From positions 1 to 64,000 of the forward strand of contig CABWYP010000003.1 in assembly GCA_902509695.1 (NCBI GenBank): a stretch of 64,000 nt of DNA. Reading direction: 5' to 3'. The position numbers and the translations under genes were made by a program. This document shows, piece by piece, positions 7,846-16,628 of this stretch (position 1 is the first letter of the stretch; each line of letters opens with the position of its first letter). A model generated the notes under the pieces. That model was not told the origin of the DNA and ran no database searches. It worked only from the letters and a program-made list of their open reading frames with translations. Source of the stretch: an uncultured Alphaproteobacteria bacterium (GTDB lineage: Bacteria > Pseudomonadota > Alphaproteobacteria > HIMB59).

Positions 7846-8841
7846 ATGTTTAGATTTTTTAATTCTAAAAAATGGTTTTTGTGGGCTTGGGCTGGATCTG
7901 CAGCTATTTTAGCAAGTCTTTGGGTACAAGTAGAAATTGATGTTAAAATCAACGAATGGTTTGGGACTTTCTATGACATGATTCAAACAGCTTTAGCAGA
8001 GCCTAATTCGATAACAATTGAAGAATATTGGGCTGGATTGCTATCCTTTATAAAACTTGCAGGAATTTATGTTGCCATAGCGGTTTTGGTTAGTTTTTTT
8101 ACTGCTCATTTTCTTTTTAGATGGAGAACTGCAATGGTTGAGTGGTACCATAGTGTATACAACCATGCTCGTAAAATAGAAGGGGCTGCACAGCGTGTTC
8201 AAGAGGATACAATCAAATTTGGTAGAATTATGGAAGGTCTTGGTACAAGCTTAATTGAGTCTGTAATGGTAATAGTTCAATTTTTACCAATCTTATTAGG
8301 GTTAAGTGCTGGTATTCCCATATTCTTTTTTGGTGACTGGCAGTATGGATTAGTAGTTGGTGCTTTAATCTGGTCAGTAGGCGGTACTATATTTTTAATC
8401 TTGCTAGGGGTATTGCTAAGATTAGTTGGGGTAGAGTATGATTTACAAAAACAAGAAGCTGCATATCGAAAAATGCTCGTTATAGCAGAAGATGATGAAA
8501 CTGTCAGACCTAAAACAATAGAAGAGCTATTTGAAGATGTGAGAAAAATTCATTTTTTATCTTATATCAGATACTTATATTTTAATATTGGAAGGATCGC
8601 CTATCTTCAAGCAAATGTTTTAAGTGCCTATGTTTTCCTTGCTCCAGCCATTGTAGCTGGAGTAGTTACCTTGGGAGTGATGCAACAAATTATCCGTGCT
8701 TTTGGTCGAGTAGAAGGTTCAATGCAATATTTATTAAAATCATGGCCGACAATCATTGAACTTGCTAGTGTATATAAAAGATTAAGAGAGTTTGAGAGAC
8801 AATTAAACGAGTCTAAAGATATTGCCAAGGCGTCTGAATAA
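7846..8841 (+). CDS. SbmA/BacA-family inner-membrane transporter
   Basis: A 331-residue polytopic protein. The N-terminal MFRFFNSKKWFLWAWAG and the segment VQVEIDVKINEWFGTFYDMI, then LFRWRTAMVEWYHSVYN, REAEGAAQRVQEDT-like KIEGAAQRVQEDTIKF, match SbmA/BacA, a proton-driven importer of peptides and peptide-like compounds that also affects lipid A very-long-chain fatty acids in rhizobia. GRVEGSMQYLLKSWPTIIEL near the C terminus is also diagnostic. It is shorter than E. coli SbmA (about 406 aa). No ABC ATPase domain is present, as expected for the ATPase-free branch. Confidence 0.88.
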   Translation: MFRFFNSKKWFLWAWAGSAAILASLWVQVEIDVKINEWFGTFYDMIQTALAEPNSITIEEYWAGLLSFIKLAGIYVAIAVLVSFFTAHFLFRWRTAMVEWYHSVYNHARKIEGAAQRVQEDTIKFGRIMEGLGTSLIESVMVIVQFLPILLGLSAGIPIFFFGDWQYGLVVGALIWSVGGTIFLILLGVLLRLVGVEYDLQKQEAAYRKMLVIAEDDETVRPKTIEELFEDVRKIHFLSYIRYLYFNIGRIAYLQANVLSAYVFLAPAIVAGVVTLGVMQQIIRAFGRVEGSMQYLLKSWPTIIELASVYKRLREFERQLNESKDIAKASE

Positions 8842-8950
8842 AAATTTTAGACATTACATATATTGAACTAAGAGCAATAATTAGAATAACAATCCAAACC
8901 CACCGGTTTTTACTTTCATAATTTTCTCCATTATTGTTTGAATCAGACAT
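8813..8950 (-). CDS. Small single-pass membrane protein (45 aa), hypothetical
   Basis: A frame not in the track reads MSDSNNNGENYESKNRWVWI then VILIIALSSIYVMSKIF and stops after PWQYL. It has a hydrophilic N terminus and one clear membrane helix. It starts 32 nt downstream of the GNAT stop on the same strand and overlaps the convergent SbmA/BacA gene by 29 nt. No Shine-Dalgarno sequence is obvious. The charge and hydrophobicity pattern supports a real micro-protein, but no family is recognised. Confidence 0.4.
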   Translation of the reverse strand: MSDSNNNGENYESKNRWVWIVILIIALSSIYVMSKIFIQTPWQYL

Positions 8951-8982
8951 GGTTTATTAAATATTATAAAAATTCATTTAAA

Positions 8983-9417
8983 TCAATCTGGTTTTTTTAA
9001 AAAACTTGTCCTGTGAATTTCTTGATAATTTTTAAAAAGTTTTTGAGCCATAAGATTGCTTTTTTCAACCCCCCTTATAGCAAGGTCTAATTTTTGTTCT
9101 TTTGCTATCGACTCGATTTTATTAATTAATGATCTGGCCACACCAATTTTCCTGAAATCAGGGAGAACATAAAGTAGATCTAGCTCTATAATTTTATGAT
9201 AGTAAGTTTCGTTAACTCTAGCTACCGCAACTCCCATAAATTTGTCTTCATTTTTTGCAGCGAATGCAAAAAAATCATCTTGAAATATAGAAGTCCAGAA
9301 TCTATCGAAATTAATTTTTTCATACCTAAATCGAAAACCATGAGAGGATATACTTTCCTCAACTATCTCTTTCCAGCTTTGGATATGGATTTCTTTTGGT
9401 TTTTCAATTATAAACAT
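8983..9417 (-). CDS. GNAT-family N-acetyltransferase
   Basis: A 144-residue single-domain protein of GNAT type. The characteristic pieces are a beta4 strand IIELDLLYVLPDFRKIGVAR with an acetyl-CoA P-loop (R/Q-x-x-G-x-A variant RKIGVA) followed by the helix SLINKIESIAKEQ, and a C-terminal NLMAQKLFKNYQEI segment equivalent to the usual N-x-xA-xxLYxxxGF motif. Substrate unknown. The gene lies between the small membrane ORF and the divergent cysE. Confidence 0.78.
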   Translation of the reverse strand: MFIIEKPKEIHIQSWKEIVEESISSHGFRFRYEKINFDRFWTSIFQDDFFAFAAKNEDKFMGVAVARVNETYYHKIIELDLLYVLPDFRKIGVARSLINKIESIAKEQKLDLAIRGVEKSNLMAQKLFKNYQEIHRTSFLKKPD

Positions 9418-9507
9418 TGTTTAGAGTAACAATAAGATCTTAATATATAAAGTATTTTATCACATTGACTTGATCTTAGCTTTAAAGTCCCTACTTTTAT
9501 TATAGAT

Positions 9508-10098
9508 ATGTTATTATTAGATAATCTAAAAAAATACTTTGAGTCTGTTAAATCCCGAGATCCTGCAGCAACTTCACTTCTTTTGGTTATTTTAACTTAT
9601 CCTGGAGTAAAGGCAGTTTTTTTTCATCGAATAGCTAATTTTATTTGGGGTTTAAATATTAAAATAATTGCTAGAATGATATCCCAGCTATCCAGATTTT
9701 TAACTGGAATAGAAATTCATCCAGCAGCTAAAATTGGTAGAAATTTATTCATAGATCATGGAATGGGAGTTGTTATAGGAGAAACCACAGAAATAGGTGA
9801 TAACGTCACTCTATATCACGGAGTTACCTTAGGAGGAATATCGCCTGCTATTAAATCATCAGAACAGGTTGGTGTTAAAAGACACCCTACTCTAGGAAAC
9901 GATGTCATAGTGGGATCAGGTGCTCAAATTTTAGGCCCAGTATTTGTAAAGGACTGTGCAAGAATTGGCTCTAATGCTGTTGTAACTAAAGATGTTCCTA
10001 AAGGTGGAATTATGGTTGGCATTCCCGCTAAAAATATTAAAGCTCCAAAAGGTAAATTAGACTCTTCTTTTGCTCCTTACGCTGTGACTAAAAAATAA
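9508..10098 (+). CDS. cysE: Serine O-acetyltransferase
   Basis: The 196-residue protein makes O-acetyl-L-serine for cysteine synthesis. It shows [29 protein letters not shown], the hexapeptide-repeat left-handed beta-helix with [29 protein letters not shown] (active-site Asp and His), and [20 protein letters not shown]. It is the short EpsC/NifP-like type that lacks the long N-terminal domain of E. coli CysE. The C terminus (after VGIPAKNIK) is where feedback inhibition by cysteine is usually determined. Convergent with the Ldh gene, with one base between. Confidence 0.93.
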   Translation: MLLLDNLKKYFESVKSRDPAATSLLLVILTYPGVKAVFFHRIANFIWGLNIKIIARMISQLSRFLTGIEIHPAAKIGRNLFIDHGMGVVIGETTEIGDNVTLYHGVTLGGISPAIKSSEQVGVKRHPTLGNDVIVGSGAQILGPVFVKDCARIGSNAVVTKDVPKGGIMVGIPAKNIKAPKGKLDSSFAPYAVTKK

Positions 10099-10099
10099 C

Positions 10100-11089
10100 T
10101 TATATTTGGTTTATTCGGTTTATTAAGTCCTCAGAAATTTCAATATCACTATTCATATTAGATTGAAAATTTGCTTGACGTTTAGATCCTGGAAGGCGGG
10201 CACCTTCTTGTGTCACTATTGAGTCTATAAGTGTCTGTAATGAGTTTTCATAATTGGAGTTAAATTTTTCTGGATTTATGGCGATAAAAAACTGACCTGT
10301 GCTCGGAGGACCGCCATCTTCTCCGGCAAAAGAGGATGCCTTGGTTCCTAAGTTTCCTCCAGCAATGCAGGCCGTTAAAATCTCAACCATCAAACCTGTC
10401 CCAAATCCTTTGTAACCTCCACTTGGTGCCATTGTTCCTTTTAAGGCTTCTTTGGCATCAGTAGTGCTGTTACCCTGATTGTCAAAAGCCCATCCCTCAG
10501 GTATAGGCTCTCCTGTCTTTGATCTAACTGATATCTCGCTTTTTGCAACAACACTTGCCGACTGATCAATGACAATAGACGCAATGCCTTTATGAGGTGC
10601 AGCGACAGAAAAAGGATTTGTTCCAACCACAGCCTTAACGCCACCTAAAGGCGCTATTGAAGCTGGAGCATTCGTAAAGCCTAAACCCAAATATCCTTTT
10701 TCAGCAATTCTTTTAGTATGGTATCCCAATACACCACAGTTGTATGAATTAAATATCGACATGCTTGATATCCCCTCTTTTGAACACATATCAAAAAGCA
10801 AAGGGAGTCCTTTATTAATTGCACTATGCGCAAATCCATTATCTGCATTAACTTTGATTGAAGAATTAGAAATTTTTTCTAATGAGGGCTGAGAGACTCC
10901 ATTAATTTTCCCAATTTTAAGATGATTACAATAAATGGGTAGGTAATGGAAACCATGACTTTTGATTCCACTGAACTCTGCATCGATTATTCCATCACTT
11001 ATACCTTTAGTGTTTTCTTCAGAACAGCCTGATTTTATTAACTTTTCTTTAGCTAGGGCAAATGCTTCTGATTTAGAATATTTTGGCAT
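10100..11089 (-). CDS. Ldh-family NAD(P)-dependent oxidoreductase (malate/lactate/ureidoglycolate dehydrogenase type)
   Basis: A 329-residue member of the YlbC/Ldh2 fold. Signatures include AEFSGIKSHGFHYLP near residue 53 (catalytic SHG), NCGVLGYHTKRIAEKGYLGL, APLGGVKAVVGTNPFSVAAP, and GYKGFGTGLMVEILT with GGPPSTGQFFIAI. Enzymes of this family reduce 2-keto acids or cyclic imines (for example delta1-piperideine-2-carboxylate) or oxidise ureidoglycolate or sulfolactate. The neighbouring osmolyte genes make an amino-acid-betaine or hydroxyproline type substrate possible, but that is inference. Divergent from the ABC transporter. Confidence 0.85.
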   Translation of the reverse strand: MPKYSKSEAFALAKEKLIKSGCSEENTKGISDGIIDAEFSGIKSHGFHYLPIYCNHLKIGKINGVSQPSLEKISNSSIKVNADNGFAHSAINKGLPLLFDMCSKEGISSMSIFNSYNCGVLGYHTKRIAEKGYLGLGFTNAPASIAPLGGVKAVVGTNPFSVAAPHKGIASIVIDQSASVVAKSEISVRSKTGEPIPEGWAFDNQGNSTTDAKEALKGTMAPSGGYKGFGTGLMVEILTACIAGGNLGTKASSFAGEDGGPPSTGQFFIAINPEKFNSNYENSLQTLIDSIVTQEGARLPGSKRQANFQSNMNSDIEISEDLINRINQI

Positions 11090-11110
11090 TCAAGGATTAG
11101 ATAATTTTTT

Positions 11111-11128
11111 TTCTCTTAATCAAGAGAA
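11111..11128. promoter_or_regulatory. Inverted repeat in divergent promoter region
   Basis: TTCTCTT and AAGAGAA flank a 4-nt centre (AATC), a 7-bp perfect dyad located 22 nt upstream of the Ldh start and about 95 nt upstream of proX. Its position between divergent genes fits an operator for a repressor or activator, although a hairpin at the mRNA level is also possible. No regulator gene is adjacent. Confidence 0.3.
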
Positions 11129-11223
11129 ATTATAACTACATGACAAATTATCCTTAAATTTAATTTGCATGATATTGCTCTAAATGTTTAACTAAATCTA
11201 GATATATCTAAAAAGGAGGAAAT

Positions 11224-12222
11224 ATGTCAATATTTCGTTTATTTACTGCTCTTTTCCTTGCATTAGGGATAACGTCTTTATCAACTAGTGCTAAAGCAGC
11301 AGCTCATTGCGATAATGTAACTATCGCAGAGATGAACTGGGCATCAGCTCAGGTTATCGCTCACATTGATGCCGTTCTCTTAAGAGGACTTGGATGTCAA
11401 GTAGAGTTAATCCCAGGTGATACTATGCCAACATCAACTTCTTTAGTTGAAAAAGGTGAGCCTTCAATTGCTCCAGAATTATGGTCTCAGAACTTAAAGC
11501 AAGTTTTAGATCCAGCCGAAGCAGAAGGTTTAATTAAAAACGTTGGTAAGGTATTTGAAAGTGGTGGAGAAGAAGCTATTTGGATTCCTACATACATTGC
11601 TCAAGAACATGGTATCGTTACGATTGAAGATGCTCTAGCAAGACCAGATTTATTTCCACACCCAGAAGACTCAAGCGTAGCTGGTTTCTACGGTTGTCCT
11701 GCTGGTTGGAACTGTCAAATTACAACAACTCAGATGTTCAAAGCATTTGGTATGGCTGACGCTGGATTTGAATTTATTGATCCAGGTTCAGGTGGAGCTC
11801 TAGCTGGTGCTATGGGTGAAGCTTATAATAAAGGTGAAGGTTGGATGGGTTACTATTGGGGCCCAACAGCTATCCTAGGTAAGTATGACATGACTAAACT
11901 CGATGAAGGAGTTGATCATGATGCTGCAACTTGGATTTCTGAAATTAATGACCTTAATGTAGAAGCTCCAGGAAAGAATAGATATCCTGCATCAACTGTG
12001 GAGACATATGTTGGTAGTGATATGCTAGGTAATGCACAGGTAATGAACTATCTCGAGAAGAGAAGTTTTCCTAACGCTCTTTTAAGTCAAATGCTTGCTT
12101 GGAAAGAAGAAAATCAAGCAGAAGCTGAAGAGACAGCATACTATTTCTTAGAGAACTATTCTAATGTTTGGGGGAACTGGGTTCCTTTTGACCAAAAATT
12201 AGATATTCAAAACTCTTTATAA
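11224..12222 (+). CDS. proX: Quaternary-amine/osmolyte ABC transporter, substrate-binding protein (OpuAC/ProX-type)
   Basis: A 332-residue periplasmic protein with signal peptide ending SAKAAAH, preceded by a very strong Shine-Dalgarno sequence (AAGGAGG at 11213-11219). The mature part shows the OpuAC pattern: VTIAEMNWASAQVIAHIDAV, YGCPAGWNCQ, and the aromatic ligand-cage segment GWMGYYWGPTAILGKYD. This subgroup includes glycine betaine, choline, carnitine and TMAO (TmoX) receptors, so the ligand is a methylated ammonium or sulfonium compound but cannot be fixed here. It is separated from the permease gene by a terminator, which should give excess binding protein. Confidence 0.9.
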   Translation: MSIFRLFTALFLALGITSLSTSAKAAAHCDNVTIAEMNWASAQVIAHIDAVLLRGLGCQVELIPGDTMPTSTSLVEKGEPSIAPELWSQNLKQVLDPAEAEGLIKNVGKVFESGGEEAIWIPTYIAQEHGIVTIEDALARPDLFPHPEDSSVAGFYGCPAGWNCQITTTQMFKAFGMADAGFEFIDPGSGGALAGAMGEAYNKGEGWMGYYWGPTAILGKYDMTKLDEGVDHDAATWISEINDLNVEAPGKNRYPASTVETYVGSDMLGNAQVMNYLEKRSFPNALLSQMLAWKEENQAEAEETAYYFLENYSNVWGNWVPFDQKLDIQNSL

Positions 12223-12245
12223 TTAAGAGATAAGAGGATAAAATT

Positions 12246-12278
12246 AAAACCTGGGGATCAGTCCCCAGGTTTTTTTTT
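12246..12278 (+). terminator. Intra-operon Rho-independent terminator
   Basis: AAAACCTGGGGA, loop TCAG, TCCCCAGGTTTT followed by more T gives a 12-bp perfect stem and a 9-T run. It sits between proX and proW, with the proW Shine-Dalgarno GAGGAG directly after the T tract. Partial read-through would keep the receptor mRNA more abundant than the permease-ATPase mRNA. Confidence 0.92.
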
Positions 12279-12295
12279 AGGAGGAGAACTTAAAA

Positions 12296-13186
12296 ATGAT
12301 GGACTTTCTTACAAAATTTCCAGAAATGCCTAATAAGGAATTTCGTGAAATGAAAAAAGGTATCGATGCGAGCTATAAAGATTTTGCTCGTGAATGGGGT
12401 GACTTAATTGATGCGATGTTTGATCCTCTCCTAAAAATGTTAGTTTTTTTTGAAAAGACGCTTGTTGCTACACCATGGCCAATTTTTATGATTGTCCTTC
12501 TTGGACTTACATATTGGGGAAGTCGTAGCATCAAGTTAGTCATTGGAACTTTTCTTGCCTTTGTTTTTATAGGTTACTTTAGAATGTGGGATGAAACGAT
12601 GAGTACTATCGCTATCATTCTTACATCAGTCATAATGTCAGTTGCCATTGGTCTACCAACGGGTATTGCTATGTCACGTTCAGATAGAACACAAAAAATT
12701 GTTACTCCAATTTTAGACATAATGCAAACAATGCCACCTTTTGTTTATTTGATACCAATTGTTATGTTAATGGGTATTGGAAAAATACCAGGATTAATTG
12801 CAGTGGTAATTTATGCCATTCCTCCACTTATCAGATTGACTAACCTTGGTATAAGAGAAGTTGATCAAGAGGCTTTAGAGGCTGCTGATGCATTTGGAGC
12901 TACAAAAAGACAAAAACTTTTTCAAGTTCAATTGCCTTTAGCATTGCCCACAATCTTCGCAGGCATAAACCAGACTATTATGATGGCTTTAGCTATGGTC
13001 ATTATCGCATCAATGATAGGTGTAAAAGGCTTAGGTCAACCTGTTCTTCAATCTATATATAACCAATACTTTACAAAAGGTGTGTTGTATGGATTAGCAA
13101 TTGTAATAGTAGCTATCGTGTTTGATAGAGTTTCTCAGTCTTATGGACAGCGTATTCAAAAACACCGTTCTGGAAAGTTGGTGTAA
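12296..13186 (+). CDS. proW: Osmolyte ABC transporter permease (ProW/OpuAB-type)
   Basis: A 296-residue inner-membrane permease. About six to seven helices follow a cytosolic N-terminal stretch, and the EAA loop appears as EVDQEALEAADAFGATKRQKLFQVQLPLALPTI, the coupling helix contacting the ATPase. PTGIAMSRSDRTQKIVTPILDIMQTMPPFVYLIP is a ProW-family hallmark. Two in-frame ATGs (12296 and 12299) follow the GAGGAG ribosome-binding site; either may be used. The stop abuts the proV ATG. Confidence 0.93.
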   Translation: MMDFLTKFPEMPNKEFREMKKGIDASYKDFAREWGDLIDAMFDPLLKMLVFFEKTLVATPWPIFMIVLLGLTYWGSRSIKLVIGTFLAFVFIGYFRMWDETMSTIAIILTSVIMSVAIGLPTGIAMSRSDRTQKIVTPILDIMQTMPPFVYLIPIVMLMGIGKIPGLIAVVIYAIPPLIRLTNLGIREVDQEALEAADAFGATKRQKLFQVQLPLALPTIFAGINQTIMMALAMVIIASMIGVKGLGQPVLQSIYNQYFTKGVLYGLAIVIVAIVFDRVSQSYGQRIQKHRSGKLV

Positions 13187-14209
13187 ATGTCAGATGCTAA
13201 AATTCAAATCAAAAATTTATACAAGATTTTTGGTAAAAACCCAAAAACTGCTATGGAATACGTCAAAGAGGGTGTTGGTAAAGATGAGTTATTAGAGAAA
13301 CATAATCATGTTCTTGGTCTCAAAGATATTAATCTAGATATACCAGAGCGCTCTATTCAAGTTGTTATGGGTTTGTCAGGTTCAGGGAAATCAACCTTAA
13401 TAAGACATATCAACCGTTTAATTGAACCTACTGCTGGTAGCGTTACGATTGACGGCGATGAAGTTCTCAAAATGAATGAGGAAGATCTTCGATCTTTTAG
13501 AAGAAGTAAAACAGCTATGGTATTTCAACGATTTGCCCTTTTACCTCATAAAACTGTTCTTCAAAATACTATATTTGGACTTCATATTCAAAAAATTGAT
13601 GATGAAACGGCAAAGAAAAGTGCTCTTCGTTGGATAGATCGTGTAGGTTTATCTGGCTATGAAGATAAATATCCACAGCATTTATCTGGTGGTATGCAAC
13701 AACGTGTGGGTCTAGCTAGAGCTCTTACAAATGATGGAGACATTCTTTTAATGGATGAGGCTTTCAGCGCATTAGATCCTCTCATTCGAAAAGATATGCA
13801 AGATATACTCTTGGAACTTCAAGATGAACTTCATAAGACAGTTGTTTTTATCACTCATGACTTAGATGAAGCATTGAAGATTGGTGATCGTATTGCAATT
13901 CTGAAAGATGGTATCATGGATCAAGAGGGTATACCTGCAGAAATTCTATTAAATCCTCAAACAAAATATGTAAAAGATTTTGTTGAAGATGTAAATCGTG
14001 CCAGAGTTATCAAAGCAAAACATATTATGGATCAGATCAACGGGCAGGATTTAAATAATGCTATGCCTATAAATCAAGATGAATTCATAGACAGATTTAT
14101 CGACAAAGTGATTGCTGAGAAACCAGATAGCTTGTTGATACAAGACAAAGATAAAAATAATGTTGGTTTTCTGTCTTCGAAAAAATTAGCTGAGATTTTA
14201 AAAAGATAG
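13187..14209 (+). CDS. proV: Osmolyte ABC transporter ATPase (ProV/OpuAA-type)
   Basis: A 340-residue ATPase. MGLSGSGKST is Walker A (about residues 62-70), FQRFALLPHKTVLQN the Q loop, LSGGMQQRVGLARAL the ABC signature, DILLMDEAFSALDPLIRKDM Walker B and D loop, and TVVFITHDLDEAL the H loop. After residue about 270 the tail (LLIQDKDKNNVGFLSSKKLAEIL) looks like a reduced CBS module, the ionic-strength sensor in OpuA. It starts at the base after the proW stop and is followed 3 nt later by the aldehyde dehydrogenase gene. Confidence 0.94.
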   Translation: MSDAKIQIKNLYKIFGKNPKTAMEYVKEGVGKDELLEKHNHVLGLKDINLDIPERSIQVVMGLSGSGKSTLIRHINRLIEPTAGSVTIDGDEVLKMNEEDLRSFRRSKTAMVFQRFALLPHKTVLQNTIFGLHIQKIDDETAKKSALRWIDRVGLSGYEDKYPQHLSGGMQQRVGLARALTNDGDILLMDEAFSALDPLIRKDMQDILLELQDELHKTVVFITHDLDEALKIGDRIAILKDGIMDQEGIPAEILLNPQTKYVKDFVEDVNRARVIKAKHIMDQINGQDLNNAMPINQDEFIDRFIDKVIAEKPDSLLIQDKDKNNVGFLSSKKLAEILKR

Positions 14210-14212
14210 TAA

Positions 14213-15652
14213 ATGAAATCCTCAAACTTTATTGCAGGCCAATGGGTTGAAGGCGTTGGCTCCATTAAAAATATTAATCCGTCCGATACGTCTGACATAA
14301 TTGATGAATATACATCTGTAACAGCAGATCAATTTGAACAAGCCGTTCAATCTGCAGTAATTGCGCAAAAAGAATGGGAAAAAGTTGGAATTGAAAAAAA
14401 GTCTCAAATATTAATTAAAATTGGAGATGAATTAATTCAAAATTCTAAAGAAATTGGTGAACTACTGTCTCGTGAAGAGGGCAAGCCTCTTGCAGAGGGT
14501 ATTGGTGAAGTTTTTCGCTCTGGTCAACAGTTTCAATATTATGGATCAGAGTGTTTGCGTCTTTATGGTGAAAAAATTCCATCCACTAGGCCCGGATTTC
14601 AAGTAGAGATTTCTAGAGAGCCCTTAGGTGTTATAGGAATAATTTCTCCATGGAATTTTCCGATAGCCATACCCGCATGGAAAGCAGCACCAGCTATGAT
14701 GTGTGGTAACGCTGTTATTTTAAAGCCTGCTTCTTTAACAGCCGCTAGTGCGATAGCCTTAACTGAAATAATTTCTAAACAAGATATACCTAAAGGCTTA
14801 TTCAATTTAGTCTTAGGATCTGGGAGTGATATTGGAAATAAAATTGCTACTCATCCAGATATTGTTGCTATTACTTTCACTGGTTCAGTTGAAGTAGGAA
14901 GACAGCTTTATAAAGACTCGTCTCTTTTGCTAAAAAAAATGCAAATGGAGATGGGTTCTAAAAATCCCTTAGTTGTGATGGATGATGCCGATCTTACTAC
15001 TGCTATTAACTGCGCCACTAATGGTGCATTTGGCGGAACAGGTCAAAAATGTACTGCATCCTCTAGATTGATTGTTCATGAAAATATTTATAAGGAATTT
15101 GTAGATGGCTTAGTTGAAAGTATCAAGAAGTTAAAAGTTGGTCACGCATTAGATGAGGGAACTAATATGGGCCCTGCCTCTAATCAATCTCAATATGAGT
15201 CTAACTTAAATTATGTAGAGGTGGGAAAGAGTGAAGCTAAATTAATTTTTGGTGGAAATCCCATGAATATGAGGACTCCTGGATATTACATGGAACCTAC
15301 TTTGTTTATAGATGGGGATAATAAATCTCGTATTAACCAAGAAGAAATGTTTGGACCAATAGCTTGTGTTATACCTACTAAAAATTTGGACAATGCTCTT
15401 GAGATAGCAAACGACACAGAATTTGGATTATCTAGTGGTATCATTACCCAATCATTAGCAAAGGCAGAGTATTTTAAACAAAATATTAAAACTGGAGTAT
15501 CAACAGTTAATTTACCAACAGCTGGTTTAGACTACCATGTTCCTTTTGGTGGAAGAAAAGCTTCTAGTTTCGGGCCTCGTGAGCAAGGGACTTACGCTAG
15601 AGATTTTTACTCTCAAGTAAAAACTTCCTACATTAATTCTGGTTCAATATAA
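14213..15652 (+). CDS. NAD(P)-dependent aldehyde dehydrogenase
   Basis: A 479-residue ALDH. Conserved pieces: SPWNFPIAIPAWKAAPAMMCGNAVILKPA (cofactor site with the oxyanion Asn), FTGSVEVGRQLY, the general base in MEMGSKNPLVV, and the nucleophile Cys in GGTGQKCTASSRLIV. The GQKCTASSR form recalls alpha-ketoglutaric-semialdehyde dehydrogenases, but betaine aldehyde or trimethylaminobutyraldehyde are equally sensible substrates in this neighbourhood. It starts 3 nt after proV and ends 7 nt before the M19 gene, so it belongs to the transporter operon. Confidence 0.9.
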   Translation: MKSSNFIAGQWVEGVGSIKNINPSDTSDIIDEYTSVTADQFEQAVQSAVIAQKEWEKVGIEKKSQILIKIGDELIQNSKEIGELLSREEGKPLAEGIGEVFRSGQQFQYYGSECLRLYGEKIPSTRPGFQVEISREPLGVIGIISPWNFPIAIPAWKAAPAMMCGNAVILKPASLTAASAIALTEIISKQDIPKGLFNLVLGSGSDIGNKIATHPDIVAITFTGSVEVGRQLYKDSSLLLKKMQMEMGSKNPLVVMDDADLTTAINCATNGAFGGTGQKCTASSRLIVHENIYKEFVDGLVESIKKLKVGHALDEGTNMGPASNQSQYESNLNYVEVGKSEAKLIFGGNPMNMRTPGYYMEPTLFIDGDNKSRINQEEMFGPIACVIPTKNLDNALEIANDTEFGLSSGIITQSLAKAEYFKQNIKTGVSTVNLPTAGLDYHVPFGGRKASSFGPREQGTYARDFYSQVKTSYINSGSI

Positions 15653-15659
15653 TTTTCAA

Positions 15660-16628
15660 ATGAATTTTAGGGTTGATAACCTACAGTATTGCAACTGGTC
15701 AAGAGAAATTTTCCAGATTAATCATGATGCAAAATTAGATGCCCTTCATGCCACAATTTGTTACCACGAGGACTTTGATGAACTTCAAGTTAATATTCGA
15801 CAATGGAATAAATTTTTTGAAGAAAATTCTGATTTAATTTTCCAAGGAAAAAATTCTTCTGATATTAAAAAAGCAAGAGAAGAAAATAAAACCGCTGTAT
15901 TTTACGGTCTTCAAAACTGCTCCCCTATTGAGGATAATATTGAATATGTTGAAATCTTAAAAAATCTTGGGGTCTTATTTATGCAATTAACATATAATAA
16001 TCAATCTCTGCTTGCGACAGGTTGTTATGAAAAACGTGATACAGGTATTACGAGGATGGGCAAAGAAGTAATAAAGGAAATGAACAGAGTAAAAATGATA
16101 ATTGATATGTCACACTCTGCTGAACTTTCTACTCTTGAAGCAATTGAGATTTCAGATCAACCAATTGTTGTGAGCCATGCTAATCCCCTCTTCTGGCATG
16201 AAGGTCTCAGAAATAAATCTGATATTGTTTTAAAGGAGCTTAATAATAGTGGAGGCATGATAGGCTTTTCTCTTTACCCACATCATCTTAAAGGTGCCTC
16301 TAATTGTACTTTAAGATCTTTTTGTGAAATGATTGCAGAAACTACAAAAAAAATTTCTATAAATCAGATTGGTATTGGATCGGACTTATGCATACGACAT
16401 CCTGATAGTATTGTTGAATGGATGCGTAATGGAACATGGACAAAAACAAAAGATTTTGGAGAAGGGTCAGCTGGTAATGCTGGTTTTCCTCCTCAGCCAT
16501 CATGGTTTGAGGATGCTAGAGGTTTTGACAATTTAGACAGAGGGCTTAGAGAGGTAGGATTTAGTGAAAATGAGACGCACGACATCCTTGGAAATAATTG
16601 GTACAATTTCTACCAGAAATTTGATTAA
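15660..16628 (+). CDS. M19-family 'membrane dipeptidase'-like amidohydrolase of the betaine-locus type
   Basis: The 322-residue protein fits the renal dipeptidase family in MIIDMSHSAELSTLEAIEIS, PIVVSHANP and GIGSDLCIRH, but the usual N-terminal HxD zinc pair is missing: the start reads RVDNLQYCNWSREIFQ. From memory, the Pseudomonas aeruginosa PA5396 protein in the glycine betaine/dimethylglycine catabolic locus has the same altered start and the same TGCYE...EMNRV segment. The role of that subgroup is unsettled. The stop overlaps the next ATG (TAATG), implying coupled translation with the 551-aa protein. Confidence 0.8.
   Translation: MNFRVDNLQYCNWSREIFQINHDAKLDALHATICYHEDFDELQVNIRQWNKFFEENSDLIFQGKNSSDIKKAREENKTAVFYGLQNCSPIEDNIEYVEILKNLGVLFMQLTYNNQSLLATGCYEKRDTGITRMGKEVIKEMNRVKMIIDMSHSAELSTLEAIEISDQPIVVSHANPLFWHEGLRNKSDIVLKELNNSGGMIGFSLYPHHLKGASNCTLRSFCEMIAETTKKISINQIGIGSDLCIRHPDSIVEWMRNGTWTKTKDFGEGSAGNAGFPPQPSWFEDARGFDNLDRGLREVGFSENETHDILGNNWYNFYQKFD

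Noticed and set aside
9196-9429. 77-aa plus-strand ORF
   Set aside because: Antisense to the GNAT gene with no coherent composition; shadow.
11150-11190. Promoter for proX (TTGCAT ... TAACTA)
   Set aside because: Both boxes are weak matches that arise easily in AT-rich DNA.
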